A stretch of DNA of 64,000 bases from positions 18,556,169 to 18,620,168 of the forward strand of contig CM072153.1 of NCBI GenBank assembly GCA_036850595.1, in the 5' to 3' direction. A program made the translations under genes and the position numbers. Shown piece after piece: positions 12,901-25,842 of the stretch. The notes under the pieces are model-generated. The model did not search any database, was not told where the DNA came from, and worked only from the letters and a program-made list of their open reading frames with translations. Positions within the stretch are counted from its first letter, which is position 1. The number at the start of each line of letters is the position of its first letter. This stretch comes from Rhyacichthys aspro (lineage: Eukaryota; Chordata; Actinopteri; Gobiiformes; Rhyacichthyidae).

Positions 12901-15650
12901 GCTTTCCCAATCTCTTCTCTTCTTTGGAAATGGACCTTTGCAATGAAACATCCAGAAAGCGCCTAGCAAAGAAATGATTCACACACACAACACATAGTTT
13001 TAAAGAGCGTGTTTCAACATCTGTTAATGACACAGATCCTCCAAGCTATAGTTTGTTTAAAGAGCGGCGCAAACCACTGCTAACGTCACACTTTGTTCTC
13101 AGTATTGAATACGATGAAGTAATGTGTATTCAGTTTTGTCTTTTGTCAGAACTGGCCAAAACCTAGTGCAAAGTTTGTCACACCCCATTTCAAAGGTGTG
13201 GGTCTTTTTAATTCTCTCTAGACATGAGCCGTGACGTATTTGATTTTTTGCGTCATCTTGTTTACATCATGTTTCCTGGAGAAAAAAAACAAGTTACAAA
13301 ACGAAAAATACAAATTACATATTTTATAAGTTCAGATTTAATGTTTAATGTTTGATACATGTTTATGGATTCTTCATCTTTCCTAAACCATTATGGCCGA
13401 ACCTATTCACAAGACTAGACAAAAAATACAAGATACAAAGCCCTTTCTTACGGTGCTACAAGAGTAAACGTTTTAAAATATAAAAGACTAGAGATGGTGT
13501 AAGATCAAGCTGATAAAGTTGATGCAGAGACATTTGTTGGATTTTTAAGTTTTAAGTCTAACAGCGCATTTCTTCAAGTTCAACAAGTGCAGTGTTTTTT
13601 GCTTTTGTTAATGATGTTCTTGACTCTCCACATTGATTGCTGCACATTACTCTAAAAATGTCAGGCTCCATTTTAAATTCCCTTTTTCATCACACACTTT
13701 AGAAAACAGCAAACATTATCAACAATAGACTGTGTCCACATTGTGAAGAGCTGATGTCACTGAGCAGAGACGGCCATGTTGAGTCTGCTGTGGCCTTTTT
13801 ACACAACATTGTTTTGAAAAACCCTTCACCAAACGGACATTTTATTGGGACTTTCCGGAAGAATGTGGAGACTTTTCGAGTCCAACCCACGGAAATGTAT
13901 TTTCCTATTGACAGACAATGTTAAAGAGCAGCATTTTTGACATAAAGGACAAGGTGAGTGTGAGGAGAGTGTTAACACGTCTGAGATGAACATCAAGTCA
14001 AACAGGTTTAGCGCCGAAGCAGGTGAAGATTTGACCTGTGACCTTCGGGTGTTGGCAGCTTTTATCCCACAGAAACATGTGTGGAAGTGTCATTTGAGTA
14101 ATAGGTCTATGAAGCAGTCTGTGAAGTTCAAGGTGGTGCTTGTTTTAACTTGTACAGCAGAGGTCTCTGGAAGGAAGTATCTATCCTGAAATGTGTTTTT
14201 GGCATGTAGAGCCCTGGAAAAATGGTGGGTCCCTGAGGAGAATGGCTAGCTTTGCACACAACATTTCCACTGTTGGAAGTGTACATAGATGTCATGCTCA
14301 TGTTTCTGCCTTAGACTGTATAAAATAAAGTGGTCATGATGACTGTCTCTGTACTTCACCCATTTAAACTCTACATGGATGCAGCAAGCAACCATTTTCA
14401 CCCTGGGAAGATTTACGGAAATATATCTGGAAAAGGGTTGTTCTTTTAAATAGGCAACTTATTCAACAGTAGAACAGGTAGATTTGGTAACTTAATGTAT
14501 CCATAAAACCCAAAAACATTAACATTAATTTAAGTTAATTAGCAGGCTGGTATCCCATTGAATGTAATGTCAGCCTAAACAGTGGCACTTGTAGCTAGAG
14601 ACGCAAACAGTCATTAAAGTCATTGGGAACTTAATAAAGCATTAATTCAACACATTGTAAAGAAGAAGTTTACAAATGCAGAAAAGGGAAAGCATATAAA
14701 TAAAGTAGGAATTATGATGAAATATAAACACATTTTGAATGAGAGTCCATATGACCCATTTGCATTCATTTATATCCTTTTTTTATTGGCCTTAAACATA
14801 AAATTAGCCTCTAAAATAAAATGCCCTTAAAAAGACCATGAACTTCTACCTGAGGTGTGCGTTCCTGACCGGTCCGCGTTAACAGTGCATCTGGAACGAG
14901 TTAGTGTTCGTGTGGGCAGTGCCCCTTCCCCTTTTAACGGCGCTAAAGACCAGGAGACACTGATGCACATGAAAAGACTCAAGAGATACGGCAAAAATGT
15001 GAGGCCCTGGGACAAACCTGCCCTCATTCACACGCTCATGTTAGTCTTTGTGGTAATAAATCATGAAAACCTGTGCAGCATGAAAAATCACATCAACATG
15101 CATTCAACAAGTTTTAGCACAGCATATGTGTTTCAAATTACTATTACTTTAAATACAAGTAGTGGGTGAATGTGAATCAATCACGATAACAGTGAAGTAA
15201 AAGTAGTTCATCTGTACTGTTGATATAATTAAACAGAAATGAGCTTCAGTCATGTTGGTTTTATTTCCCACTTTTTTGTTGAATACCTTTGTTGAGTATT
15301 TATTAGTATTGATTTTCCAGCCCCACTATTTGTTTTCTTCATGGTGTCAATTTCTGAACTATATCGTACCATCCATATCCTCTTCCTTTTTTACTTGTGC
15401 TTATGGGAAGAGGAAGGATTCAGATGGTAGTGCATGTCACAAGCTGAATTCACGTTTCTTCCAAAAGCCTGGCATTTGTCCTCATTATTACACAAACAGT
15501 AAAGTAAAATTCACAAAAGTCTACAAACTGCCCAAGCATCCGGCCAACTACATTAATAGTACAACAAAGAATGCAAAAAAAATGCAAATAATACTGTATT
15601 GTTTGTTTAAATGTCTAATTGTGTTGCATGACAGATCAACACAATTCATA

Positions 15651-15685
15651 CACAGATCAGCCAAAACATTATGACCACTGATCTG
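15651..15685. mobile_element. Tc1-like transposon terminal fragment
   Basis: The segment reads CAGATCAGCCAAAACATTAT followed by GACCACTGA. It closely resembles the terminal repeat of a widespread family of fish Tc1-like transposons. Only about 35 bases remain recognisable. No transposase remnant or opposite terminal repeat was found nearby. Confidence 0.45.
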
Positions 15686-18600
15686 CTATTTAACACTGAC
15701 TTTCTCCTTACTATGGCACACTTTGACATTGATGATAAATTTAAATTGGAAACAGATTGGAGCTGTTCACTGCAACTTTCAAAACTAAAACGATCCAAGT
15801 AATGAAGCAAGGGCAGTAAAGATATGACTTGCTTTTCATCACGACCAGATTGTTTCAACGCTGCCATTTTTTTTACAGAAGCAGGTTGCTCATGAGACAA
15901 CTTGCCAACTATTTAAACCAGTCACCAAAACATCCACCATGGAAAAACAACTCTGAACATCTGTGCTGTACAATGCTGACTTGTGTATTCTTCATTGTCA
16001 CATATAAATAAAACTATTAGCTGAAGTGTCAAACATTGTCTGAGTTATATTCACTGCTTCTTCAAACAGAGTGAGCCTTCGATTTCGACCCAAAAAGTGA
16101 TCAGAAAGAAACGATCTCAGTGAATGAAGTGCTTAGAGAGCGCTTCCCACACATGTGAGAGATTATAGCAGTTTAGGAATAAATGTTTACATTGCCTGCA
16201 GCAGTTAGCATTTAAAGAGAGATGGATTAGCGTTTACAACCAGCTTCTTGTTCTTTATCCACTGTGTGATTAAAGTACTGCTTTCATATTAAAATAAACC
16301 TTAGCAGAAAAATGAGAGGAAATGTGGACTGAACTTTTGCAACACATCTTCATCATTAGACTTATGATTATCTTTAGCTGTCGGGACAAGATCATGTTTA
16401 TTTAGGCTTGACTTGACCCAACTTAAACAAAAGTACCAAGCTACCACATAGCATTAAAGACACTTTCAGATTGTTTATATTCTGTTATTCAGTGAACAGA
16501 CAGTTATTATGTCCATAAATCTCTCGTGCCAGGCCTCTTCTCACAAACCGACTCATAGTGAAGCCACAAATCTGCTCCGAGAGTTGGCTTTTGGCCCCGC
16601 AGAGAGAAGGCGGTGAAAGGCGGAGGAGGGATTATGGGCCGAGCCATGCGTCTTAATTCAACCATCTGTTGCCTTTGTTTCCTCCAGAAGCTTGAAGAGC
16701 AGTAGTCCTGCGCCCGATGGAGGTCAAGTCCATGTTGTGCTGTTTAAGGTGCTTTGTGTAAAATACTGTTGAACCAAATGGAACATTGCATTAAGTGTGT
16801 ATTCTGTATTATTGCCTGAACATATCTTGAGAAAGTTAAGCCCTTTAGAACCCACTGGAAGATCCTCAACACAACAACATAACGACAAAACAACTAAAAA
16901 TGTAATCATTCAAGAAAAATCGAACTATGTTGTGTAATGCCATTTGCCCAGAAAGCATTATTTTTTATATAGGCTTGAGGTAGGTGACAGTATGTGTCCA
17001 TAAGCGAGGAGAAGAGTGTGATTGTGTGGAAGTCATTTTTGTTTCACTACACAACTGTCCAGAGCAGAGAAAGGGTGACCAGATCTCCTGCATCCCACAA
17101 ATTTGAGACTATGTCCCACATTTGAATTGGCTGTAGATAATTCAAGAAAGCTCCAGCTCTGCTTTGTGTCCAGTAGTAACAAAATAGAAAACACAATCAT
17201 CTCATAGCTGCCAATCATTCAGCTTTAATCAAGTGGAGTGCACAGTTTGACTGACAGCTCCAGCGCTCAGCCGGCTGAACTGTGAGTGAGTCTGCGATCG
17301 ACAACAGCTCCTCCCTCGATGCTGAAGTCAAGCAGAGAGAGTTAAAAATGAAAAAGGGACGATTGAGTGGTTCATACAGATTTGTTCTGGATCCCGAACA
17401 TGCAGGAGTCTGACCAAGAACAACAGGGTACCACAGCTCAAGTAGTTCACATCTGCAAAGCCATGAACAGAATTTCTTTTTTAAACCGAACAGGAAAGAT
17501 ACAGCTAAAAAATGAGGGGCTGCTACAATAAAGACTAGGAAAAGGCTATTCTTACGGTGAAAAGGTCCTCAGTCGTCATTTTGTGAGGCATGTCAGATGG
17601 AAGTCTGTGTTCCCGTCATCTTTTTGTCTATAATAATAACATGTCATATAACACAGCTCAGTAAGGTGTCCCACTTTGTCTTGGGTAAAGAGACATTTGG
17701 TTTGAAATAATAATCTGGTCACCCTGGTTGGAGAGGTGCAGTCATTTTTCTTACATGAAACCTAAATTGATTTTGACTCTAATAGACTTATCATCTAACC
17801 TAAGCCTTCGTTCACCAAAACAACTCACTGTACTTTTACCAAAGACGGGGACAAGTATTTTTATTATAGAAGTATTAGTGGTAGACATAAATCTAGCCTC
17901 TAACCATTCAATAAAAATGATGCTAGTTTTCCAGCAACATTTTCTGGGTTTTAATCATTTGGAGCCAAACACAGTGGGTGTTCATAAGAAAAATGTCAAT
18001 TACTTCTGGGTTCTGAGCGTCTGATTGGTCACTGTTCCACATCTGCTGAATCCTGACGTAAGCTCAGTCTAAACAGCTGCAAACCTATTTTAAATCATTT
18101 CTTTTTGGAACAAATGACAACTTGGACAAATGAAGCAGTGAAATAAAACGATAAGAACAGATACAACCATTAAACTGTTTAAAAAGTATTGCCATTTTTT
18201 CACATTTAGCTGGTTGCACAGAATAAAAAAGGGAGATGAGTTTATGATGTGACTCCAGTCGAACAGTTGTGAACGGCACGTAAATAATGCTTCATTTTCA
18301 ATAATTTAATGTGACCTCTATTAAACCAATCAAATGAAGCCCTCCATCTCCAACACGTGGAAAGCTCATTATGAAATGTCTAGGAAATTTGAGATAAAAA
18401 GTGGACATGTATGAAAAACATCTGTAGTTTGTCACTGCTTAGTCTTGACTTTTCATTAAGGGAACAAATAAGTCCAGAGAGTACGCAGTGTCCTCGGAGG
18501 TATCCACAACACGGACTGGAGATGCACTTTTCCCTCCCCAGACATGAAACTGCTCTTTCTCTTCTTTTTAATAGACATCTGCTGGCACTTTGGACCTTAA

Positions 18601-19462
18601 CGCTTTTACCATGTGCCCTAACAGCAGCGATGAAGCTTGAAAAGAAATCTACACCGTGCCTTCACAACCGAGCCAAGTGCATAGCTTCCAGTGTAAAGAA
18701 TGTGCTATGTAATGTAAATCAGGGAGCTTTCAGACCGTGCAACGAGACACTGAAGCACGACAAAACCAGTAGCAACAAGCAAACGGCTGTCTGCTCCAAC
18801 CCCAGACGCATTTATGAACATTTTTGCACAATGATGGACCTGTTTCACAAACTGTTCCCTTCCCGTTAAAAAGTAGTTAGCTCATTCAGGCTTCAGCTTC
18901 GTCCTGTGGAAAAAGAAGGCAAACTTTACACGTTTTCATCTTCCCCCACTTCCTCATTCAAACAAATAGAAAAGTGGGTTTCCAGCAGAGAAATGCACTG
19001 TTGGCATTACTTTGGCAGAGTTTAGAAACTTTTTCCAAGGTGTCATTTTACTATTGAGCCTTGTTGCTTCCCTAATGCCCTGTAGCCCTGTGTGTGTGGC
19101 ACTTCAGTGTAATTACTCTGAAAGTAGTTTCTAAATCTCTCAACAGTTCACTTTGTGCAATGATTTATGTTGCACATTTAGATTTCCATTCTTCATTTTG
19201 TCATGCGTCCTGGTTAGGATCCTAATGTCTCACTTTGGGTTAAAACCAGGAGAAAACATTGGGTTTACTGGGGTTTCTCTCGTTTGAGCTGGTGCACATT
19301 GAAACACAGTCCTTTTCTAGACCATGACACTAAAACCCATCAAATCAATTTGGAATAAAGAATGAGGAAATGATTTGTTACTAAACCATCAGGTAATCAA
19401 TAATGTTCATTTGGTCTTCCATAAACATTCGCTTTTTGATTTCAGACCAATAGAGTATTTTG

Positions 19463-19514
19463 ACCTCTACACTCTAAAAAACTAGTCAGACCAATGTTTT
19501 TAGAGTGTAGAGGT
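19463..19514. repeat. Perfect 18-bp inverted repeat (hairpin 1)
   Basis: The left arm ACCTCTACACTCTAAAAA (19463-19480) is exactly complementary to 19497-19514 across a 16-base loop. No coding or terminator role is evident. Confidence 0.9.
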
Positions 19515-19753
19515 AAAAATGTGCACATTGAAACACAGTCCTTTTCCAGGCCTTAAAGCCCAATGTATTCATTTGTGTAACTTTGATCATATAAAACACT
19601 TTATGACTTGAGATAATTTAATCATTTATTGATAATCCAGGAAATCAATTTGGAATAAAGAATTACGAAAGGATTTGTAACTAAAACCATCAGATAATCC
19701 AAAAATGTTCATTTGGTCTTCCATAAATATTAGCTTTTTTATTTATTTTTTTA

Positions 19754-19803
19754 ACCTCTACACTCTAAAAACAGTCAGAGAAATGTTTTTAGAGTGTAGA
19801 GGT
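19754..19803. repeat. Perfect 18-bp inverted repeat (hairpin 2)
   Basis: The arms at 19754-19771 and 19786-19803 have the same sequence as hairpin 1 and are again perfectly complementary. The loop is 14 bases and differs from the first loop (CAGTCAGAGAAATG). Confidence 0.9.
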
Positions 19804-22360
19804 AAAACACTCAAACAAAGACTCCACTTCTCACATTTTCTCACAGTGTTTTCATATCTTCTGAAAGCTGTTAAAAATAAATGATATTTCTAAATTATAC
19901 TCCTGGTTAAATACAAAATATCAAATGCTGACATTGTTGTGCCTCGTGGTAATAATGACACTTGCACAGGTTTTGTGATGTCGGTAGTTCGTCTGTTAAA
20001 GTTGGTTTTGTACCTAAACCAAAAGAGATGTTATTGTGGCATTGTTACAGTCCTTTAGCCTCTGACTGTGAGATTTTGTCCACTTCCAATAAGCCACTGA
20101 TAGTCATGGCATAATCGTGTGTCGCGAGTTGAAATAGGTCATCACCCTTTTCAGTGTTAGTTTTGTGCCTAAACCAAACCACTGTGAGCTGGATTTTTCA
20201 CAGCAGGGGTTATTTTACAATGTTGTTTGAGGTATTTTGTCTTGCCAAATGTAAGCTGTTGGTCATCAAATGCATCTTGTGAATGTGATGATTTAGCTCT
20301 GCCTTAGCAAATATTACACAAGTGACCTCACCCCTCGACTCCAGCTAAAAAAACCTGACAAAGCCTTAATTATTAGCATAAAACCCAGACACTGGTTTCA
20401 AGAAAAAACACATTTCTTTCCAAAGCTTGAAAGAATTTACCTTTACAAAAACGCTGCTTATTTGTTCATGTCAGATTAGTCAAAATCTTGACTTTTGCAT
20501 CAGTATAAACTACCACAGACACAAGTCACAGGGTGAAAACAGAGGAGGGCGGTTGTGTTGAAATAGATCATTGCCAACAACCGTGTTCTGAAAACAGAGA
20601 TGTTGATTTGTTCTGTCCACATGAAATGTTTGCTTCTGAAACATCTGGAGCAGTTGCAAAGAGAAAGCCACTGTTAAAACGAAATGTCTTGAAGTGAAAT
20701 TAGTCTCCCACAATCTGTTGGGTGGGCTCCAGCTGAGTTTAATACCAGCTTTAATCTTAACCACTCTCCCATAAAGCCTTAGCTTGTGAAGAAACTCAGT
20801 TTGCACAATAGATATCCCGTCGGCTGCTGAAGCCTGTAACTGGGTGTATGAGGAGTTTCCCAATGTGAATGTTCATTAAGTGTTTTATTGAAGTGCGTGA
20901 TAGTGATTTAGCACAGATTTGTCTTTACTTTGACATTAAATGATGCGTGAAATTGCATGTCTTTGCCACATGAGAAAGCATCACCTGAGTTTCACATGAC
21001 TTGAATTTTTCAGTTTTATGTGACTTGACATTTGACTTAATCGTTCTTGAAGAAGGTTTGATCATTGAAACGAAAACTGTTAAAACATATTAAATGGATT
21101 TTCAAATGTGGCTTTTTAAAGTGTATTTATTGTCACTGTAGACTCACAATTGGCTGATTTAAAGACCCTTAACCCACCCAGTTGTGTATGGACCTGATCA
21201 ATCATTATTTTATTCCTACAATCAAACCCAAAAACGCATAATATCAATGAGATGATCAATGTAATTTACTTGATCATGAACATAATGTAAAGGCTCACTG
21301 GTATCAATAAAAGATTAACTTAACAAATGTCTAAATATATTGCAATAAACCATGAACTTGACTGCACAAAGGAACTTTAATCCTCAGTGAACAATCTGAA
21401 CTCGCTCTCACAAAATAATAATGAGCCCAAAGATGTAACACAACTCACTAAACCTTTTATTAAAGAAAAAGTGACACAATGTACTTCCTTTCATTTTTCT
21501 TTTATTAAAATTTTAGGTCCCCTTCCCTTCAACCAAGTGACAAATGACTTACTGAAAAAAAAACACCATTCGACATTTCGCTGAACTGACGCTGAAGACA
21601 CTCACACATCCATGTTACAAAACAGTCACTTGTGTGAAATTCGTGGCATGCAGCTTTAAAACATCAGACCCAAGTGTCATGAAGGCCACGAACGTCTGAC
21701 ACAGATTCACTCTTAGTTTGCTCTCACTCGGCGGTGGCTTTCAACGTACTTATCCACTAGAGCGGTAAGATATGAGTCGAGTCAGTACGCCATTTCCATT
21801 GTTATCAAAATGGGTTCAAATGGTTCCAAGTGAGGCTACTGTAGCCCCTAAACTGTGGTTCCAACAGGGTTTTTACTAAAAGGTGAAGCTTAACACTGAA
21901 GCCTGTTGATTTGATGACAGAGAATCCTTAATTGACAACAATGAGACTCAAAAGGACAATGGAAAAAATAGAATTGCAGTACCTCTCAAATAAAGCTTCT
22001 TTCAATAAAGAGTAATAGGCCGAGAAGCATGAATGCTAAATGCAATAATTTGATTGAATAAAACTCAAAAAAACAGTTCCACGTCTTGAATTAAAAACAC
22101 TGAATATGCTGTCTACATTGAATTAACAAAAGCAGATTGTGAGATATTAAATAGTGAGTTTAAAAGCTAAACTGTAAACACTTCTGTAAACACTAAACTT
22201 TTATTGTTTATTGCCTCCAGTCTGTCACACTGCTACAAAAGAGGGATTACTTTTTACATTTTATATCACCTACATGTTAAGGCTTCACCTAAAATATGAT
22301 TCATTTCTGATGGAGCACTAGTATGACTTCATTGTTTGTGTAGTTGATGCTTTTGTCTCT

Positions 22361-22460
22361 CACCGCAGTGGAAACACAGCCTATACAGTGGTTACCTGTA
22401 CCAAACCGTGCCATATTGACCTGACCCATACCATACCGCTAAGTGGAAATGTGGCTTACC
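22361..22460 (+). repeat. Dispersed repeat, copy A
   Basis: This segment contains CGCAGTGGAAACACAGCC followed by GTACCAAACCGTGCCATA. A diverged copy on the other strand occurs at 36541-36604, with related words at 37884-37925. It is likely an old non-autonomous DNA element. I cannot name the family. Confidence 0.4.
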
Positions 22461-23610
22461 GTAACTTTCTTCTTCTCTGAACCCTTTTTTGAGTAACTCT
22501 GTTTGAACACTAAAGATGTAAGCCCTGCAAAAATAAACTTTGGTTTGCAATTAATGTAAAACCTGGCTGAAATTTGACAAAGCATCAAAATAAAAACATT
22601 CAAGACCAAATCAGAGAGTTGAAGGATGCAGATGTAGCCTAAACAGTGACACAAAGTCACGTCTGAGTCAGACACAAGGCTTTTGTTTACGAAGAAGCGC
22701 GGACTATGAATCAGCAACTGTCTGTGTTAGTGGAAAACAACAATAACTTTGAACAGAACAAAGAAAACATTAGCCTCAATTAATTATCATCTGCACCACC
22801 ATTAAGTTTAATATATTCTCCGTACGACGTCTTGAAGTCTTTTGAAATAAAGCTAAAGATAGTCCCAACAAACCGCAAGAAGCTATAAAATGCAGCTCTT
22901 GTTAAACCAGATGAGTAATGTAACTGGAAGAAGCCTTATTTTTGAATTACATCAAATCCTTGCAGCTGCAAAATGGAAGTATACAACCTACTATCAGTTC
23001 AGTTTGAAAAGTGGTACATTCAAGTGGTTATTTCATACAATTTTGTGAAGTCACAGCTAAACACATTGAAGTGGAAATGCTGACTTCACCGTTCCTCATT
23101 CCTCTCCCTTTTTCCTTATACTTGGCCCGATTATCTGGGTGCTACGTATAAATATGGTATGTAACAATCCTGTGTTGACCACAATGGAAAAAATGAATTA
23201 TTCTTCCCATTCAAACAGTAAAAGACCCACACCTAAACCCACTGCGATAATAAAACGTGCAAATTTACCTCCAAACAGAGCTCATTCAAACAATTCTCCC
23301 TCTAAAAGACAAGCCAGGCTTCAGTTAAACGCCCCATTAGGAAAACAATAAAAATGCGTTCATTGACAGTAAATAGGAGTGGACAAATAAAGTGTAATGA
23401 CACCCATTACTTTAGCCAGAGAGTATTTGAAGCCTATTGTTTCAAAGGTTTTGAAGCCACGTGAACGTTTTGAGGAGCCAGAAATACAATTGTTGGGATG
23501 AAGTCAGAGTTCAGGAGGTTGTTGGCATTGTTAACTACTAATGCTTAACCTAATAGCTATTAGACTTAAGAACAGAAGTATCTGGTTCATTAAGCTTTGC
23601 ACACTCTGAC

Positions 23611-24006
23611 CACACATGTCAAACTCAAGGCCTGGGGGCCAAATGAGGCCCTTTGCAATGTTTTATGTGGCCCTTTAATATATTTAGTAGTTTATTTGGA
23701 TTTAAACAGGTTTTAGATGGATTTGAAGAAGTTTTAGTTGGATTTTTGCTACAAAGATAAATTAAATCTGACTAAAACCTGTTAAACTCCAATTGAAACC
23801 TGCTGAAATCCATCTAAAACCTGTTGAAATCCAACTAAAACCTGTTGAAATCCAACTAAAACCAGTTTCCATAAAAGGGGGAAATTAAAAACTCAAATTA
23901 AGATGACATCTCATATTCAAAGCTTCAAAGTGCCACCATCTTCAGCCCCTTAAAGGATTCTTATTAAGTATAGTGGCCCCTCACCACATTGAGTTTGACA
24001 CCACTG
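23611..24006. mobile_element. hAT-like non-autonomous element (MITE), copy 1
   Basis: The element begins CACACATGTCAAACTCAA and ends TTGAGTTTGACACCACTG, giving imperfect terminal inverted repeats. Inside lies an array of about 21-bp units of the type TGAAATCCAACTAAAACCTG (about 23690-23865). It encodes no transposase. Copy 2 at 29151-29460 has the same ends and the same internal array in the opposite orientation. The 8-bp flanks here (ACTCTGAC and CTGTAGAC) no longer match well, so the hAT assignment rests on copy 2. Confidence 0.75.
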
Positions 24007-24690
24007 CTGTAGACAGTCTACTGCAGACAATAACTACACAATAAAGTAGCCTGTCTTTAGTAATCTCAGTATTACTCAAGCATGATTGTTAGAGTTCAAT
24101 TTGTTACTCACTAAAGTCTCCACTCACATGAGGCGATAACCGGCTTTAAGGTATATCGCAGTTTTAAGAAGTCAAGATAATTGCGACATTGAAACCAATA
24201 ATACTGTGATAATCCATTACTGTAATATGAGCAGATACGACAAGAGAAGTGCCAAAAATACACTTATTTAACAAAACTCAGTCAAAATCTTTAATAAAAC
24301 TGGCTCAAAGTCCTTTCTGTCGTCTACAAATGGATGCGTCCAAATGAACAGACCAGTAACGCCAGAGTAATGAGTGGAAAAGTCAGTTTAAAGCCATGCC
24401 TTACGGAAATGCACTCATTTATTTGGAAGGAAAGGTTGCTGTTTGTATTTGACTCTTGTAAATTGCCCACTCACCTGGAAATTAAAAGCATTAAAAACTA
24501 CATTGTGATATTTTGCCTCGTTCCCTATCGTCTAGTCTCCAGAGAGGTATCACAGAAGTTTAGTGGAAAGGATTGTAACTGGCCCCAATAACCATTAACA
24601 CCCATTAAAGCGAGAGTGGCTGATCTTCAATGGACTGTTTTTCCTTTAAAACAAGCCACAGACAAGCTAATGCAACAGCTCATTTTCTTA

Positions 24691-24696
24691 TTTATT
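24691..24696 (-). terminator. SNX33: Candidate SNX33 polyadenylation signal
   Basis: TTTATT on the plus strand reads AATAAA on the minus strand, about 0.9 kb past the SNX33 stop. It is followed about 20 nt later by a GU-rich stretch (TTGTCTGTGG on the minus strand). A weaker ATTAAA variant lies closer at 25291-25286. The choice between them is inference. Confidence 0.35.
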
Positions 24697-25588
24697 CTCA
24701 TCATCATTATGTGCAAATATAGAAATGTGTGTTTGGGCCCTAAAATGAGAGCAGTAGGAAGTATTGAGAGGAATGTCAGTAAGAACTTGTGGAGATGGGA
24801 AGGTATAAAGACAACAACGCAAAAGGTGTAACTAGAAAACAGTCTTTCTTTTGATTTTTTTCACGTGAGCCAGACTCTAGCCACTAACTGGATCCACTTC
24901 TATTTACTGTCAATGAACGCATCACTTCTAAAGGCACTTTGAAGATGTTTAAAGAGATGTGAGTGATATGAACACAAAGATTACAGCGGCAATAGTTGAG
25001 AAGGAATGTATTTTTTAAGACTTGAGTAAGATCGACGTGAGTTAAGCCTCAGACGGCGTTGGTCATGACATGGTGTTCTCTGTAAATGGTTTAAAGTCTG
25101 TAAACAACCCAAAACAGAAACACAACTTTATCTTAGGTTTCCTTTGAATGCCCTCAGTTGCCCAATGAGAATACAGCAATGTCATATGAGCAACTTAAGA
25201 CTTTAAAATATGCTGCATGAATGAAGCCAAAGTGCATGATATTTTAAAGAAGGGGACAATTTCGAATTAAAACCCGTTTTATGGCTTTAATGTTGTGTAA
25301 TTAACTATAGAACCACTATGAATTTAAAACCTATATCTTATTTTACATGTTACAGTTACATTAAATTATGTAAATCAACAGTTTGCTGTGATATTGCCTA
25401 TGAACTGGTGTATATTCAGAAATAAAAGGTACAGTAGGTGTTTAAACTTGAATTGATCAGTCCTTTAAAGCAGTTTGAATGTCTCTTCGGTCACAAGTCC
25501 TTATTTAAACTGTATCAGACATGCTTAATCCCATTTTTTCCTCGTGTTTTTGGCATCTTTGTCCGCTTTTGTCCGCTCTTCAGTGTCT
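24697..25588 (-). other. SNX33: Probable SNX33 3' untranslated region
   Basis: This is non-coding sequence between the SNX33 stop codon at 25589-25591 and the candidate polyadenylation signal at 24691. No conserved frame was seen. Its extent is inferred from the signal alone. Confidence 0.4.
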
Positions 25589-25842
25589 TCACAGGCATTC
25601 GTACATGCGCAGGGTGCGTTCAAGTTGCTGCGTGACTCTCTGGTAAAAAGCGATCTGCTCCCTGAGGTAGGCCTGCATCATGTCTTTGAAGTCCACCTCT
25701 CGACGCTGATGGAAGTGGCTCATCTCGGCCTGCAGCGCAAAGCCCACTGTCCGGCAGCGTTTCCTGATGCCGTCCGCCTCGCTCTGGTCCATCTTCCCCT
25801 CGTCGCTCATCCTCTGACTCTCCTTCACCTTCGCAAAAGCAC
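25589..25842 (-). CDS. SNX33: SNX33 coding exon 2 (C-terminal BAR domain end)
   Basis: This exon encodes the last 84 residues, from the split glycine through AFAKVKESQRMSDEGK to the terminal RMYECL and a TGA stop at 25591-25589. The acceptor is CTTGACCCAG followed by GTGCTTTT on the minus strand. Joining its first two bases to the G that ends exon 1 gives HLQKGAFAKVKES, which matches my memory of the vertebrate protein. The exon forms the last helix of the BAR dimer. The extension to 25842 comes from the acceptor; an ATG-based reading alone would begin too late. Confidence 0.96.

Larger units (their letters stand above)
1..15650. other. Intergenic stretch, no gene recognised
   Basis: No open reading frame here resembles a protein family I know, and none can be joined through plausible splice sites into a recognisable protein. 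The longest frames (for example 4647-5144 plus and 4508-4879 minus) overlap in opposite directions in a locally GC-richer patch and look like chance openings. The stretch lies beyond the 3' end of SNX33. It holds a strong CTCF-like motif at 942-956, a hAT-like transposon remnant near 6.1 kb, and an A run at 9892-9906. The rest is AT-rich unique-looking sequence. Confidence 0.6.
19292..19803. repeat. Tandem duplication, each unit ending in a perfect hairpin
   Basis: Two diverged direct copies (about 19292-19520 and 19521-19803) share blocks in the same order: GTGCACATTGAAACACAGTC, then AATCAATTTGGAATAAAGAA, then TTCATTTGGTCTTCCATAAA. Each unit closes with the same 18-bp inverted repeat. The units differ by point changes and indels, so the duplication is not recent, yet the stem arms are intact in both. 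The origin is unknown; a duplicated foldback or MITE-like element is the simplest reading. Confidence 0.8.
15686..24690. other. Intergenic stretch downstream of SNX33, no gene recognised
   Basis: No gene was recognised. The longest frame is a cysteine-rich 152-codon opening at 18411-18869 with no family resemblance. A GC-richer island at about 16510-16740 contains an SRY/SOX-like CCTTTGTTT and an E-box CATCTG, and could be a conserved regulatory element. The stretch also holds the hairpin-bearing duplication at 19.3-19.8 kb, a dispersed repeat near 22.4 kb and a hAT-like MITE at 23.6-24.0 kb, each listed separately. Confidence 0.55.

Noticed and set aside
18575..18592. Reverse-strand CTCF-like word around ATCTGCTGG
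   Set aside because: Three mismatches in the core.
1..25588. CSPG4, expected beyond SNX33 from the human gene order
   Set aside because: No frame resembling its laminin-G or CSPG repeats was found on either strand; it may lie further left or elsewhere.
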